Source: Mesostigma viride
Lineage: Eukaryota; Streptophyta; Mesostigmatophyceae; Mesostigmatales; Mesostigmataceae
Length of the DNA stretch: 64,000 nt
Direction of reading: 5' to 3'
NCBI GenBank assembly: GCA_009746045.1
Contig: RPFO01000065.1
Coordinates: forward strand, 477,071-541,070
A program made the translations under genes and the position numbers. Of the stretch, positions 53,701 through 63,720 are shown piece by piece; the stretch's first letter is position 1; the number at the start of each line of letters is the position of its first letter. A model generated the notes under the pieces. That model was not told the origin of the DNA, searched no databases, and worked only from the letters and a program-made list of their open reading frames with translations.

Positions 53701-56700
53701 ATCGACGATGATCCGCCCTGGCAGGAGGCACACTGGCAAATATTGCTCGTGTTCGCACCCATGGACCCGTGTGCCGCCCCGCAGGTGGGTGCCGACGGTG
53801 CACCTTGCGCCGACCCGCCGCCGCCATCGTTTGGTGTGCGTGTCGAGTCCAGTCCCGTGGAAAAGAGACTGCATTCGATAAAACAAAACGCAATAGGGCA
53901 TCGATGAAAATTCCGGCAGCATTTTGGTAAGGCGCCTTTATGCCAGCACACCATGCAAGGAGTCACTATGCCCGTTTTGGTCATCAACGCTTCATGACCA
54001 AGCTGGGTAATGAAAAATTCACATGGACATGATGACAGGACAATGATCATGGAATGACGTGTGACGATGGCATCCCATCTGTAGACAACAAGTGTTGGAG
54101 AAACCAGTGCCGTCCACCCCAGGGTCGCCCAACCTTCGAAGACCCTGGTTTGAGCCCCACCCAAGGGCCTAGGATTCGCCGTGAAGGTCATGACTACAAT
54201 AGGAGGTTCACATGGGGGGGTAGCCTCACACGGTCTCGACCTGGGGCCCGCTCTAACAGCACGGCGCAGGCCCGAGGTAGGCAGGTATGGGAGCTCACGC
54301 AAACCCATCAACCTATCTCAGACGCAGACCTTATTTGGTCGTATGTGTGTCTGTGTGTGTCCTTGTGTCCTTGCCCTACCCACAGCTGGCAGAGGTGGGC
54401 ATGGTCCTCAGCACGGCTGCGCTCGGCTATTGCTTCTACGACGGGGTACGATGCGCCACAGGACTATGTATATGCCAACTGCGCGCGCAAGGGCGGGGGC
54501 TAGGGACACGGGGTGTCGTAGGCCTCTTGCTTGGGCTGTCGTAGGCCTCCCACCCGGAACTCTGGATGGTGGCTGGTTGAGTCTCTGGACATGGTGGTCC
54601 TTGGTGCTTGCATCTGCATGACGTGCTGGTCCTTGGTGCATGCACGTGCGAGTGCCTTTGGACGGGACTGTACTATTTTTACCGTAGCGCAGGCTACGAT
54701 GATGTCCCTAGTCGTTGAAACGCTATGGCTAGGTATATGGTGGTATAGCACGTTTCGTTGTATGGGAGCGTACCCTTCTCATTAGCGTCTGCGGCAATCA
54801 TTGTTAGTCAATCTCGCCGTTGGGTTGGGTTCCGGCGGTTAGGGTCGGTGACTTGCCATTCTGGGTCACCACTGCCCTGAGGTTAGCTCCCCTTCAAGCA
54901 CGGATTAACTGGCTACCATTGCAATGTGGGACGTGCCCTGGAAGATCGTTCAGCATCGTGTCTCGTTCTGCGCGCCATTAGCGAGTGAAAATAATATGAT
55001 GATACAATGCCAATTCTTTTTGTGTTTCTCGGCATCCTGCAGGGACAGGGGGCTGCAAGTACGGAAGCGAATGCCGCGATTTCTTTGGTCAGCCTAATTG
55101 TAAGCGGCACCTGGGTTGCTGTTATCGTTTCGGATGTTGCCATCTGGGCATGGCGGGCCGGTTAAATAAGGAAGTTACGAGCTCCACGCGTTGTGTAGAA
55201 ATGGTGACCAGGACCGTATCGTTCCCTTTTGTTACAGTGGTGGTCAAAGGCAACAGTTTGAAGCGTGGAAGTGGCGCTGAGATTAAAAAAAAAAATTAAA
55301 TTATAACATGCCTCCGTTGGGAGATCATGTAGCACATATTCCTTGATGGATGGGTGGGGTGGAAGGAGCCGCGTAATCGAACTAACCTAACTCTATCTAG
55401 TCTAGAAAAGTCCTAACTACCCTACTCATCAAAACGCCTCCTCCGCTTGGGGGAAGGGGGTTTGCCCACAGGGTCGGGCGTGTGAGCCTTGACAATCCTC
55501 TTCCACCGCGTCTTGTTCTGCATGGCGGTCCAAAGAAGGGAGAGAGAGTGGATGCGGTATTCAAACTGGGCTGGGACCAGTAGGTCATCCAGCAACATCT
55601 GTACGTAGTTCGTGACATGTTTCCCTACCTTTTTGGCAATGCCCTTGGGGCCAGGCCAGGTCAGAATTTGCCGCCCTGGCTGGCCAAGCCGCTGGGGGCC
55701 TGCCAGACCAAGGGCGCTGAGATATTATGTTTGATATTATGTTTGTGCCTTGAGTGATTGCTTACAGCTAAAAGGTTCGGTGCTTTCTTTTTACAATTGA
55801 CCTAAGCGCACTACTACGAGGTCAGCAAGACATCACGGTGAGCAACGCCCCAGGCGCTGCCATCCTTTAGGGATGGTGTTGCAGCCCGTGGCGCTCCCAT
55901 CGTGTAGGGATGGTGTTGTTGCTCCTGATGCTGCGAGGGGACTTTCGGTGTCGCCCAGCCTGGAAGCCACTCTGTATCGACACTCGAACGAATGTTGTGG
56001 GCTACCGCCACAGGCGTTGTTCAGTGAAGTCCGTGTTAATACACTGCCGTTGAGCGTTTGCGAAATATACCATCTGCTGACTCCCTTCTGGCGTATGTCA
56101 CCACCGTGGCCACTTCCCTGTGGTGCAGTGTGGCCGCAGTGGGTGCTAGTATTAGGATCAGATACTCATAGCCCCCATTAGGACCAGATACACAAATATT
56201 AGGACCAGATACGCATAGCCCCCAAAGCTCCCGCCAGCGGCCCACCCCTGCTTGTTGTGCTACATCTGTGCGGCCATCGGTTGCCAGAGGTAATTCCTGT
56301 GTGTCAGTGCCATTAAGCTGTTAGCAAGCGGGAGCCTTGAGGGCGCAGTGGCGTGTGCTACTGAGAGGGCGGCTATTCTGGGTCGCGAGGTATCTGGTGC
56401 GGAGCATTCCTCACTGCTTGTCCCCAGATTCGTGCTGCATTGATTTTTCTGCCGGCCAAGTGTGCCGCTCTGGGCCCCATATCACACACTTATATCCCCT
56501 TGCATTCTCACCTTTACACCCCCTTGGGTTCCCACCCTCGCACCCCCTTGCGTTTTCACCCCCCCTTGTCGCCCCCCCCCTACCAGGCGTACATCGCGTC
56601 CTTTTCCATCGGCATGGGGGCCATTCCCTGGCTGCTAATGTCCGAGGTACGTCAGCGGCCCACCATTGTCGTTGCCTATGATTGAGGGACATCACGCTCA

Positions 56701-58201
56701 CTGGTAAAGCGGACCTACTTTGGACCACTTGGATCGCCACACAGTCCACACACCGCGTGCGGCAGCACTACGGGCATTTGCTGAGGTTTTATCGGCTTCC
56801 TTGCCGTATGATACACTGAGCATGGTTGCACCTGCCTGGGCATGCTGCTGGTGCCGTTGAGTGTCACTCTGGGTGTGTCTGGAAGGGCACGAATTTCAGA
56901 GCATGGGCTTCAGTTTAAGTAGATGCATTTGCGTGAGTGACCTCTTGGTAATTTATAGGTTGGAGAGGGTCCAAGGATTGGTTGGTCTGATCATGGTCTA
57001 TTAGAAACATGCTTCTAAGGAACCAATCAAAGTGGTCATTCAGACTTCAGTCCAGGCTTCCTGGTTTTCAACAGCATTGTCTTTTTATTCTGTTTCTTAA
57101 AAGCATGTGGAAGAAAGGCACGGTTATTTTCTGAACATTAAGTGGAGAGGAGGAGAATGGTGTTGCCAAATGGTCTGTCCTGGTTCATGTATCGGCTCTG
57201 GATCGGAGAAAAGGCAGGATGGGAATACTGTAGGCGTGATGAAGCAATGCACGCCTCCATTAAGGTTTTTGGTTGGTAAGGGTGACTCCAAGGGTGCCTG
57301 TTCTTCATCATTTTTGTTCCCAGCACCGTTGTCACACCTGGCATCCGCCAACTGCCGTTGTTGTGCGATGCCTGATGAGTACCTTTATCTGTGTGCCTGA
57401 TGTGTGCACTCCCACCCAACTGCATTTCCCCCTGGGCAGATCTTTCCCTCCAACATCCGAGGGCTGGCCAGCAGCATGGCCACCTTGATCAACTGGAGCT
57501 GCTCCTTCTTGGTCACGCAAACGTTCCAGTACCTGCTGCAGTGGAGCTCCGCAGGTGCGTGCAAGGAGAGTTGGGCATTGGGTGTGGGGTTAGCTGCAGC
57601 TGGCATGGTCTTGCCAAATAAGACCGACTGTGCCTCAGATATGGTATGGCGGTGCATCGCAATAGTATTGAAAGCAAGCCCCAGGGTGTGCATGCCCGCA
57701 CGTTGGCCTGTGGACATGACGGTACACGGGTTCGGACTTCCTTATGTGAAAGTGGGTGGGAGCTTGTGTGGACCATCTGGTTTATCTGGGAATCAAAGAG
57801 ACGAGGGGAAAGGGGAGAGCTTTGCCATGCAGTCCATTGCATGATTGCTGATCCGTCTGACAAAACCACGTTGTCTCTTGCCCGCTGTCTGCCTTACATG
57901 AGGCAGCGGTCTACATCGTTGGTCTGTTGTGCCGTGCTTGTCATGCCGTGCAATGTGTTTGACAACATGATGCACATACCTATGGGGCCCACTTTTTCCC
58001 GGCGGCTCCCTTTATATGCTGCACTATGGTCACAAACAGCCCTTTTGTTCCTGGACGCTACATTTGTGTTGACATGTTGCAGGATCCTTCTGGCTCTATG
58101 GAGGTGTCTCCGCAGCAGGCTTTCTCTTTGTGCTATCGTATGTACCGGAGACCAAGGGAAGATCTCTGGAGCAAATTGAGGCAAGCTGGGGGGCCTCGTA
58201 G
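35768..58201 (+). CDS. ERD6/GLUT-like MFS sugar transporter (18 exons)
   Basis: Membrane sugar/H+ symporter or facilitator of the major facilitator superfamily. Exons: 35768-35917, 36275-36337, 37503-37592, 40540-40599, 41453-41518, 43858-43923, 44367-44442, 46188-46252, 46899-47000, 47606-47689, 48337-48421, 49024-49070, 49726-49788, 54386-54445, 55043-55099, 56587-56646, 57440-57554, 58083-58201. Total 1,428 nt, 475 residues, all GT-AG with matching phase. Family motifs: GG-x-IAD-x-FGR (90-99), PETPYWL (206-212, Tyr in place of the usual Arg), QQFSGIN (283-289), MDRAGRR (328-334), PETKGR (457-462). Twelve hydrophobic segments fit the exons; residues 213-274 form the charged central loop. 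The 475-residue length and short N-terminus fit ERD6-like/GLUT8-like carriers rather than STP proteins. Substrate cannot be told. A second ATG at 35774 is an equally possible start. Confidence 0.9.
37831..40423. repeat. 20-bp minisatellite filling transporter intron 3
   Basis: About 130 units of GTGATGGTCCACCGTGCCTT, with variants ACCACCCCTT, GCGATGG and TTATGATGGTACACC. From 38421 to 38670 the ACCACCCCTT variant recurs every 60 bp (a three-unit higher-order repeat). From 39560 to 40340 larger blocks with 3-bp ACC insertions repeat. The unit contains no stop in any minus-strand frame, so three overlapping open frames of up to 991 codons result; they are artefacts. Confidence 0.97.
40440..40458. 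repeat. Poly-T run before exon 4
   Basis: About 16 thymines about 80 bp upstream of the exon 4 acceptor. Could serve as part of the pyrimidine tract. Confidence 0.6.
42178..43125. repeat. 44-bp tandem repeat in intron 5, split by a LINE tail
   Basis: Units contain TAGCACACTGCTAGCATGCA and TTTGATATGTGTGTG. One unit lies at about 42181-42225 and seven more at 42796-43125. Between them lie about 200 bp of unique DNA and a plus-strand LINE 3' UTR. Confidence 0.9.
42437..42794 (+). mobile_element. ORF1-only LINE 3' UTR fragment in intron 5
   Basis: Matches the 3' UTR of copies B, D and H from TTTAGCCAT through AAAAGCCATATGCCCC to the stem-loop ACTCCCAACGGAGT and an AATTAATT array of about 30 bp. 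The left boundary and TSD are not clear. Confidence 0.8.
44453..44766. repeat. (TTC)n-(TCC)n-(TTC)n microsatellite in intron 7
   Basis: About 310 bp of perfect pyrimidine triplets starting only about 10 bases after the exon 7 donor at 44443. A purine/pyrimidine strand bias this long can form triplex (H-DNA). The long homopolymer Ser/Leu/Phe/Glu/Gly/Lys frames here are meaningless. Confidence 0.97.
45477..46187. repeat. 12-bp pyrimidine minisatellite ending at the exon 8 acceptor
   Basis: About 58 units of CCTTGCCCTCCC (some of 11 bp) run up to the acceptor: the last unit ends CCCTTGCAG and exon 8 starts at 46188. The array is thus an oversized polypyrimidine tract. Confidence 0.95.
50160..50370. 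repeat. Short tandem and inverted repeats in intron 13
   Basis: GTATCTCTTCGC repeats four times (about 50263-50316). CCAAAGACAAAGA at about 50215 pairs with TCTTTGTCTTTGG at about 50318. There is no sign of a coding gene. Confidence 0.6.
52975..53940. repeat. Foldback (large imperfect inverted repeat) element
   Basis: The left arm starts AAGGCGCCTTACTGAAATGC (52979) and the right arm ends with its near reverse complement (GGTAAGGCGCCTT, about 53937). The arms match again over GTGGGTGC-, GTGCGAACACGAGCAA- and GCCTCCTGCCAGG-type blocks and nearer the centre (53470-53585 against 53590-53700), so pairing continues almost to the middle. The left arm lacks about 70 bp present in the right arm and has a 26-bp tandem array (53165-53399) inserted. 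The structure suggests a foldback or MITE-like DNA transposon. Confidence 0.75.
53165..53399. repeat. 26-bp tandem repeat inside the foldback left arm
   Basis: About nine units containing GCCGACTAGAAACCTGAAAC, with ACTAG/ACAAG variants. Confidence 0.9.
55284..55712 (-). mobile_element. RTE-like LINE (family E) 3' end in transporter intron 15
   Basis: TSD GGCGCTGAGAT at 55273-55283 and 55713-55723. Read on the minus strand it encodes the reverse transcriptase C-terminus ([18 protein letters not shown] and the Pro/Lys/Arg-rich end, stop near 55430), then 3' UTR, stem-loop and tail. Homologous to 22316-22664 but longer at the 5' side. It lies antisense to the host gene. Confidence 0.88.
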
Positions 58202-58523
58202 CTATCTATAACAAGCTAATTGGTTAGAAAATCAAATCATCTCCTCGACTCAGGCGAGAAATGTGGAGATCGAACTGCCGACATGCATGGAATGTCGAAG
58301 CGATTGATCGAGATATCAATATCATGCACCAAAATGTGCATGCATGCATTAGTATATTAGGAGCTAGGTGGGTGCCTAGCTGATTGCTACATTCAATGGA
58401 ACCTGTACATAAATATCTCCACATTCATTTTTTCTTTGAAAGGGAGACCACGAAGCTAGCGATATAACTAATTTAGCAAAGAAAATGAACCAGGTAGATC
58501 CAGGATTCACCGGCCCTTGTGCA

Positions 58524-58592
58524 TCCAACCATCCATCGGGGTTAATGCTCCGTGACTCCCCAACGGGAGCACGAGTCTAATTAATTAATTAA
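58524..58592 (+). mobile_element. 69-bp RTE family-A tail insertion with 8-bp TSD
   Basis: TTGTGCAT at 58516-58523 and 58593-58600 flanks CCATCCATCGGGGTTAATGC, the stem-loop CTCCCCAACGGGAG and TTAATTAATT. About 320 bp downstream of the transporter stop. Confidence 0.85.
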
Positions 58593-58978
58593 TTGTGCAT
58601 GGAACATCCAAATACAAGGTAAATTTCGATCGCGGGTGTACAATAAAATATATACATGGTAACACATCACGTATGACGTATGGTACGTCATTTATGATTT
58701 ACAATAAAATACAGTATAATTACAGCTAGGCCACGTGCAAAAATCATGGACTTCATGGGATGATGAGGTTCAGCAGAATCCAGTGGAATTCATTCATAGA
58801 TCAACCAGCAGTATTAATTCATTGAATATTTCTTCCGATACGTTCAGTACTGCAAGCGAAAGAATGCCACGTTCAGCCCCAGTATCGAGCAGACCACAAT
58901 CAAAGAACGGAATCTCCTACGCTCAGCTCTGGCACGGTGTGATGCGCCCAAAGGGTACACCCTGCCAGGGCAAAGGGC

Positions 58979-59032
58979 CATATCCGGATTCTCCCGATTT
59001 CTGGCCTGCGCTGGTTGTCTCCTTGATACCCG
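58979..59032 (+). mobile_element. ~50-bp Penelope-like 3' end fragment
   Basis: TCCGGATTCTCCCGATTTCT and CTGCGCTGGTTGTCTCCTTG match the termini at 20834-20876 and 28045-28090. There is no homology upstream of it. Confidence 0.75.
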
Positions 59033-60756
59033 GTCGTCCCCGGCAACCATGGGTAGAAGGTGAATTGTACAAGCAGGACATGCCAGGTTATTCAAGTATG
59101 CGGCCAGGGATGCCACGCCTTCCAAAGCAATCCTGCGGCTCCCAATCATGTCCAGTGGTACCTGCTCCTTAGGTGGGTGCAAAGTCACAAACAGATGCAG
59201 TTGCTAGTTTACTAGGCTGTGGACAACGTAGGAAGTGACTTGAGGAAGCCGATAGCACCAGCCGCGCCTGTCTTGTCCGTCTCACTTGTCCGTCCCCACT
59301 TGGCTGTCCCCAGGAAGCGGCAGCCTTTACCAAAACCTTTCTTCCCTCCCATGCATTCTCCACGGCTGGACAAGCCCCATCAGCAGATGGATGGTCATTT
59401 CCTTGCCAGCGCATCCGATGGGCACGTCACGGCGTCAAAGCACGCACCCCTACGCAGCACACACCAGTAAAGATGGCAGCGCCACAACCCACGTTGGTAC
59501 AACTCCTCCATATGCCACGGTGGCCCGGGGGCCCACAAAGCCATGCACTTGGAGCTAAGCTGGCACATAATCTGGTCTGGCCCATGCCATGCAAGTCAGC
59601 AGCACACGGGACCCCGAGTTTTGCTAGCAAACGTGTAGCCCCTTGCCCCCCACCCTGGCACCTCCCCTCCAGTCCTCCATAAGTGCAGCCAACCACCTCG
59701 TCCTCCCCCCTTGCCGACGTAGCACTACCATTCTGCCTCGCGCCACTATTCACATGGCTCGGTGACTCCGCCCAGGGGCAACCGTGGGCATGTCCGCGCC
59801 ACCCGCGTGCACCGCCGGCACAGACTCCGGACCAGACGCTGCGACGCGACCCAACTCTGCGACAATCGGAGCTTTTTCCAGTCCAAAGGTACTTGGAGAG
59901 AACGTGCGGCCAATGGCAACGAACGAGCCCCTCGGCCACCGCCGCCACCGCCACTGCCAACGCGGCTTCCGGGTCACCTCCTGTAGCACGGCGATGTCAC
60001 TTCGTGCGGCGCGTGGGAGTGCCCCGACGTCCCGAACGCCCTGCCAATGTGCCCTGGCCCCCCCGCACGTCCCACCAACCACTAGAGCCACATCAGACAG
60101 CTGGCGCCCACCATCCTGAGAGCATATGCAGAGCCGAGAGCAAACCGAGCGGCCAGGACCACAGCCGGGGCATGGGGCAGACGGGGGCATCCTTCGATGT
60201 AAAACGAGGATACATGGGTCCCCTGGCTGGCCACTGTCCCTGCCCATCCCATGCCACAACGAGCGTGAATTTCTCCCATCCATGACAGGTGTGGCCAAAC
60301 CGCTGGCCATGTGAATGGCACACTCACGACAAGACATGCCTGGGGGCTGCTACAGCACAGCACCGCCGCAGACAGGGCAGTCCGTTCGTGGTGGTGCACA
60401 AGGTTTGCAGCAGGGGGCCGGGCGGGCAGATGGGCGTGTCATGCGTGGCAGGGGGGTCAGTGGATGCTGGCATCATAGCGCCCTGCAGGTGACGTCACCA
60501 TTGGTACTAGGGCATGGTAACCCGTAGTGTACAGCAACACTACGAGTTCAAACGGGCCGCCACAACCCGTGGTGTGTCGCCCTGAGCCCCAGGCTCCCCA
60601 AACACGTGTGGCGCAGTCACGCAACCAGTACTAGAGTGACATCCAATGTACCATGACATCATCACGTGTTGTCGGGCGGCATAACGTGCGCTACAGCGAT
60701 ACCCAGGGTCCTTTGTCGACCATGGGATGCGGGCTGCATTCCGTAGTAGGGCACCA

Positions 60757-62166
60757 TCACGTGTAGTAAGGCGACAGGTCGACGGCGGCTAGCCGGATGC
60801 CAAACTCCAGCAGCGTGCGGTTGGGGTTCATCTTGAACGCAAACTCCTCGTGGTAGAAGCGCGAGTAGGCCACAAACAGCGTGCAGTCGCGCTGCACCAT
60901 CGTGGGGTAGTGGTTGCGCAGGCCCGCATCCTGGGTGCCCTCCAGCCGCAGGATCTTGGTCCACGAGCGGCCGTCGTTGGGCGAGAGCGCGATGTCCAAG
61001 TTGCTGCGGCAGCGCCGGTGCTTTCCCTTGAGCTTTGCGTGGTTGTTGAACGCCATCGCAAGCGACCCATCGTCCAATCGCAGCGCGTGGACCTTTGCGT
61101 CTGGGTTGGGCAGCGACGTCGGCTCAGGGATGCTCCAATCGCGTCCCTGCGAGGTGGACTTTGCCGAGTAAATGTACCCCGTCTGGCTACGGAAGAACAT
61201 GAGCAGGTGGCCGTTGCGGCTTGCCTCCACAACCGTGTTTTCGATGAGCCATGTCGTGGGCAGCTTGACATTCCCCCGTGCCTCCCATGTCCAGCCCGAG
61301 TCCTCGGAGACCAGTACGCCCGCGGAGCCGTCAATGCCCTCCGCGGGGCACGTGGAGCTGTCCTCGTGCTTCTCGCGCCAAAAGGGGAGCACCCACTCGC
61401 CCGTGCCGAGCACAATCATGCGATTCGCGATCACCTTCGGGATGCGGCCGCCCGCGTCCTCGGGTAGGATGACACGCGGCGGCTTCCAGAAGTCCCCCCC
61501 GTGGCCCCACATGGTGACCAGGATGTCGCCGCCGGGCATCCAGCGTGGGGGGGATGTGTTGAACTGGCAGTTGCGGCTCTCACTGTAGAAGAGCCACACG
61601 TAGCCCTTCTCGTCACGGTGGAGTACAGGGCCCCACTGGGCACCCCCGCTGGGCCAGGGGAGGGGGCGGGGGGTGCCCCATACGTGGCCCGCGGTGTCGT
61701 GGGAGAAGGCGACGACGATGTGCTGGTCGTCGATGCCCTCGAGGCCGGAGGAGACCTGGAAGGCGGCGACCAGGGACCCGTTGAGCAGCCGCTCGATCAT
61801 GGCCATGTGGGCGTATTGGAACGGCTCCCGTGCCTTGAAAATCCAGGACATCCGCACGCTCTTCTTGTGGTTCAGCTCCTTGAGGATCCGCTTGTGGGGG
61901 GCGGTGCAGTCGACAGCGTGCCGCCGGTGCACTCCCTCCCCGTGCCGCCGTGAACGAGAACGCATGTGCATAACGTTCCCGCTCCAGCTCATGAAACCGA
62001 AATTCCACAAAGCCAGGGCGGCTAGGATGCCCATGCACAGCAGTGCCCACAAACGACGGGGCCGGCGTTTCCTTCTAGGTTTGGAGATTGGCTCGAACGC
62101 TTGTATTTCGGCCCTCCGAATGATATCGTCGGCATCCACCTCCAAGTCGTGGTCCACGCGACGCAT
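60757..62166 (-). CDS. Sialidase-like (BNR/Asp-box) type II membrane protein
   Basis: Single-exon gene of 469 residues. Residues 1-38 are polar and end in a strongly basic patch (RRKRRPRR); 39-61 form one transmembrane helix, giving a signal-anchor with the C-terminal domain in the Golgi lumen or outside. The rest is a six-bladed beta-propeller of the sialidase superfamily: Asp-box motifs S-x-D-x-G-x-T-W at 287-294 (SEDSGWTW) and SPNDGRSW at 395-402, a degenerate one near 335-344, and an FRSQTG stretch (325-330) where superfamily members often have a catalytic Arg. Bacterial-type GH33 enzymes cleave terminal sialic acids; whether this one does is not known, and similar algal and plant proteins are uncharacterised. 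The start at 62166 is the first ATG of the frame. Confidence 0.82.
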   Translation of the reverse strand: MRRVDHDLEVDADDIIRRAEIQAFEPISKPRRKRRPRRLWALLCMGILAALALWNFGFMSWSGNVMHMRSRSRRHGEGVHRRHAVDCTAPHKRILKELNHKKSVRMSWIFKAREPFQYAHMAMIERLLNGSLVAAFQVSSGLEGIDDQHIVVAFSHDTAGHVWGTPRPLPWPSGGAQWGPVLHRDEKGYVWLFYSESRNCQFNTSPPRWMPGGDILVTMWGHGGDFWKPPRVILPEDAGGRIPKVIANRMIVLGTGEWVLPFWREKHEDSSTCPAEGIDGSAGVLVSEDSGWTWEARGNVKLPTTWLIENTVVEASRNGHLLMFFRSQTGYIYSAKSTSQGRDWSIPEPTSLPNPDAKVHALRLDDGSLAMAFNNHAKLKGKHRRCRSNLDIALSPNDGRSWTKILRLEGTQDAGLRNHYPTMVQRDCTLFVAYSRFYHEEFAFKMNPNRTLLEFGIRLAAVDLSPYYT

Positions 62167-63720
62167 CTCCGTGCTCAGAAGTACTTGGAAAATTGCCGGT
62201 TCATCAGCAAAGTTAGTTTATCTATAACATGTCGGTTCGACTTAGCAGCATTACTTCTAAAGCTCGTATCGCCACAGCCGTCATACTACATGTGCTGCGT
62301 CGTGTACAGCTTGAAAAATTCTACTCCAGCACCGATGAGTATTTAGCGCTCGCGCTTGCCTGTAAGCCAGGACACCACGCATTTGTGGAAATAATACCCG
62401 GTTTTCAAGCATCAATCCTGCAGCAGGAGGTTATGGATGATTACAAAGCGAGAGCACATCAGTTGTCTCACTTTAATGTAACATGTAAATATACCCTTCG
62501 CGGTCGACAAATTTCGTCACACGAACGACATCACCTGCGGGGAACAAGTCAGAAAACTTCAAAAGAATGCGACGCAACCGCCAGCAGAAGATGTAGCGAC
62601 TATCCCGCGCCGGGCCGCGCCAACCCACATCCAGCAATTTTTTCCAGATAAATAGGTGTACGTTTATTCCAAATATAACCAATAGTTAATCCCTGCTAAG
62701 CCAACCCACATCCCGCAATTGAATTGACTGAACACCTGAGACTACTGACTAGCAGCGTTTCGATTAGTGGCGGATTTACGCCGAATGTGGCGGTGAGACC
62801 CTAATTTGGGGGAAATGTGGCGCTACGGCACTAGTTTTCTGCCCGTCCAAGATGCCACCGACAATCAATGCCTGGGCAGTGCTGGTGTACGCTCAGACTG
62901 ATCTAAACATATGATGACATTGTTGTTGATAAGCCACGGGCCGGGGTCGGTTGGCCGTGCTGAGAGCGCACGGTAGTTGGTAGTCAGTACGCCACGGTTG
63001 GCACTGAGTGTCAGAGGTGCCAGCCCCCAGGCTTCCCGCCACAACATAGCTGGCGGGGTGGGTCGGTCGTGGGTGCAATGTGCAGTGTGCGGTCACGTGG
63101 CTATCCTGAGCAGGCTCTCCACACAGCCTGGCGCCGTGACATCTGAACTTGTGCTTTCTGCCTGCCGCCGACCACCAGTGACCGCCACCTGTCCAGGCAC
63201 GCCGTCGCTTATCATTTTATCATGGTGGTCGCGGCATTCTGGTGACTGGTTTACCGACGCAATTGCAGACGAAGGCCTGTCCACTAGCAGACCTGCCGAC
63301 GTGGTCGACCTGACCACGCCGCGACCGCTGGCTGCAAGCCTAGTGCCGAGCCGGAGCGGCGTGGTAGGTCTTGCTGGGCCGAGAATGCCGGTGGAAGCTT
63401 AGAGTCTCGATCCCGGTGGGATCAATGAGGTGTGCACATGCATGCCCCTTTTCTCTAGCTCCAACGCTCCCCTTGTCCGGTCGTGGCCGGTACGGGGAAG
63501 AACAAGGCTGTGACACGGCCTCGATGGACTACATGGCACGGAAAAGAATGCGATCCAAGGAAATGACCCGCGACTTGGCTCACGAGTGCACAGGCTGGCA
63601 TTAGGGGCGGGAAGTGAGGGGGTGACGCCGGCAGACTCGGACGGCACCACTCATTTCGTCAAGGGCAGGCTTTGCATCGGGGACACAGGTGGATCGGACG
63701 GTGTGTCAGTAGCTCTGCAG
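62167..63720. other. Intergenic region with possible unrecognised ORF
   Basis: A 140-codon open frame at 62229-62651 (+) starts 62 bp from the sialidase-like start, divergently. It resembles no family I know, and its C-terminal third is low-quality Ser/Arg-rich sequence, so it may be a 5' exon or chance. A phrase containing CCAACCCACATCC repeats at about 62618 and 62701. Nothing else is supported. Confidence 0.35.

Larger units (their letters stand above)
49789..54385 (+). other. Transporter intron 13 (4.6 kb)
   Basis: Longest intron of the gene. Contains the short repeats near 50.2 kb, an AT-richer stretch (50.6-52.8 kb) without recognised genes on either strand, and the foldback repeat at 52975-53940. 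The open frames near 52.0-52.8 kb on both strands show no family resemblance. Confidence 0.6.
58202..60756. other. Intergenic region between the transporter and the sialidase-like gene
   Basis: The two genes converge here. Holds a 69-bp LINE tail (58524-58592), a 50-bp Penelope 3' end (58985-59030) and GC-rich DNA at 59.2-60.7 kb. Several long open frames overlap at 59.4-60.3 kb on both strands, but none has recognised domains or clear splice structure. Diverged short repeats with CGTAGTGT or CACGTG lie at 60520-60770. Confidence 0.5.

Noticed and set aside
59427-60285. Possible gene on either strand in the 59.4-60.3 kb region
   Set aside because: Overlapping frames on both strands, no recognisable domain, no convincing splice sites; treated as intergenic.
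60850-61953. Plus-strand open frames opposite the sialidase-like gene
   Set aside because: Antisense shadows of a GC-rich coding region; the minus-strand protein has clear Asp-box motifs and a membrane anchor.
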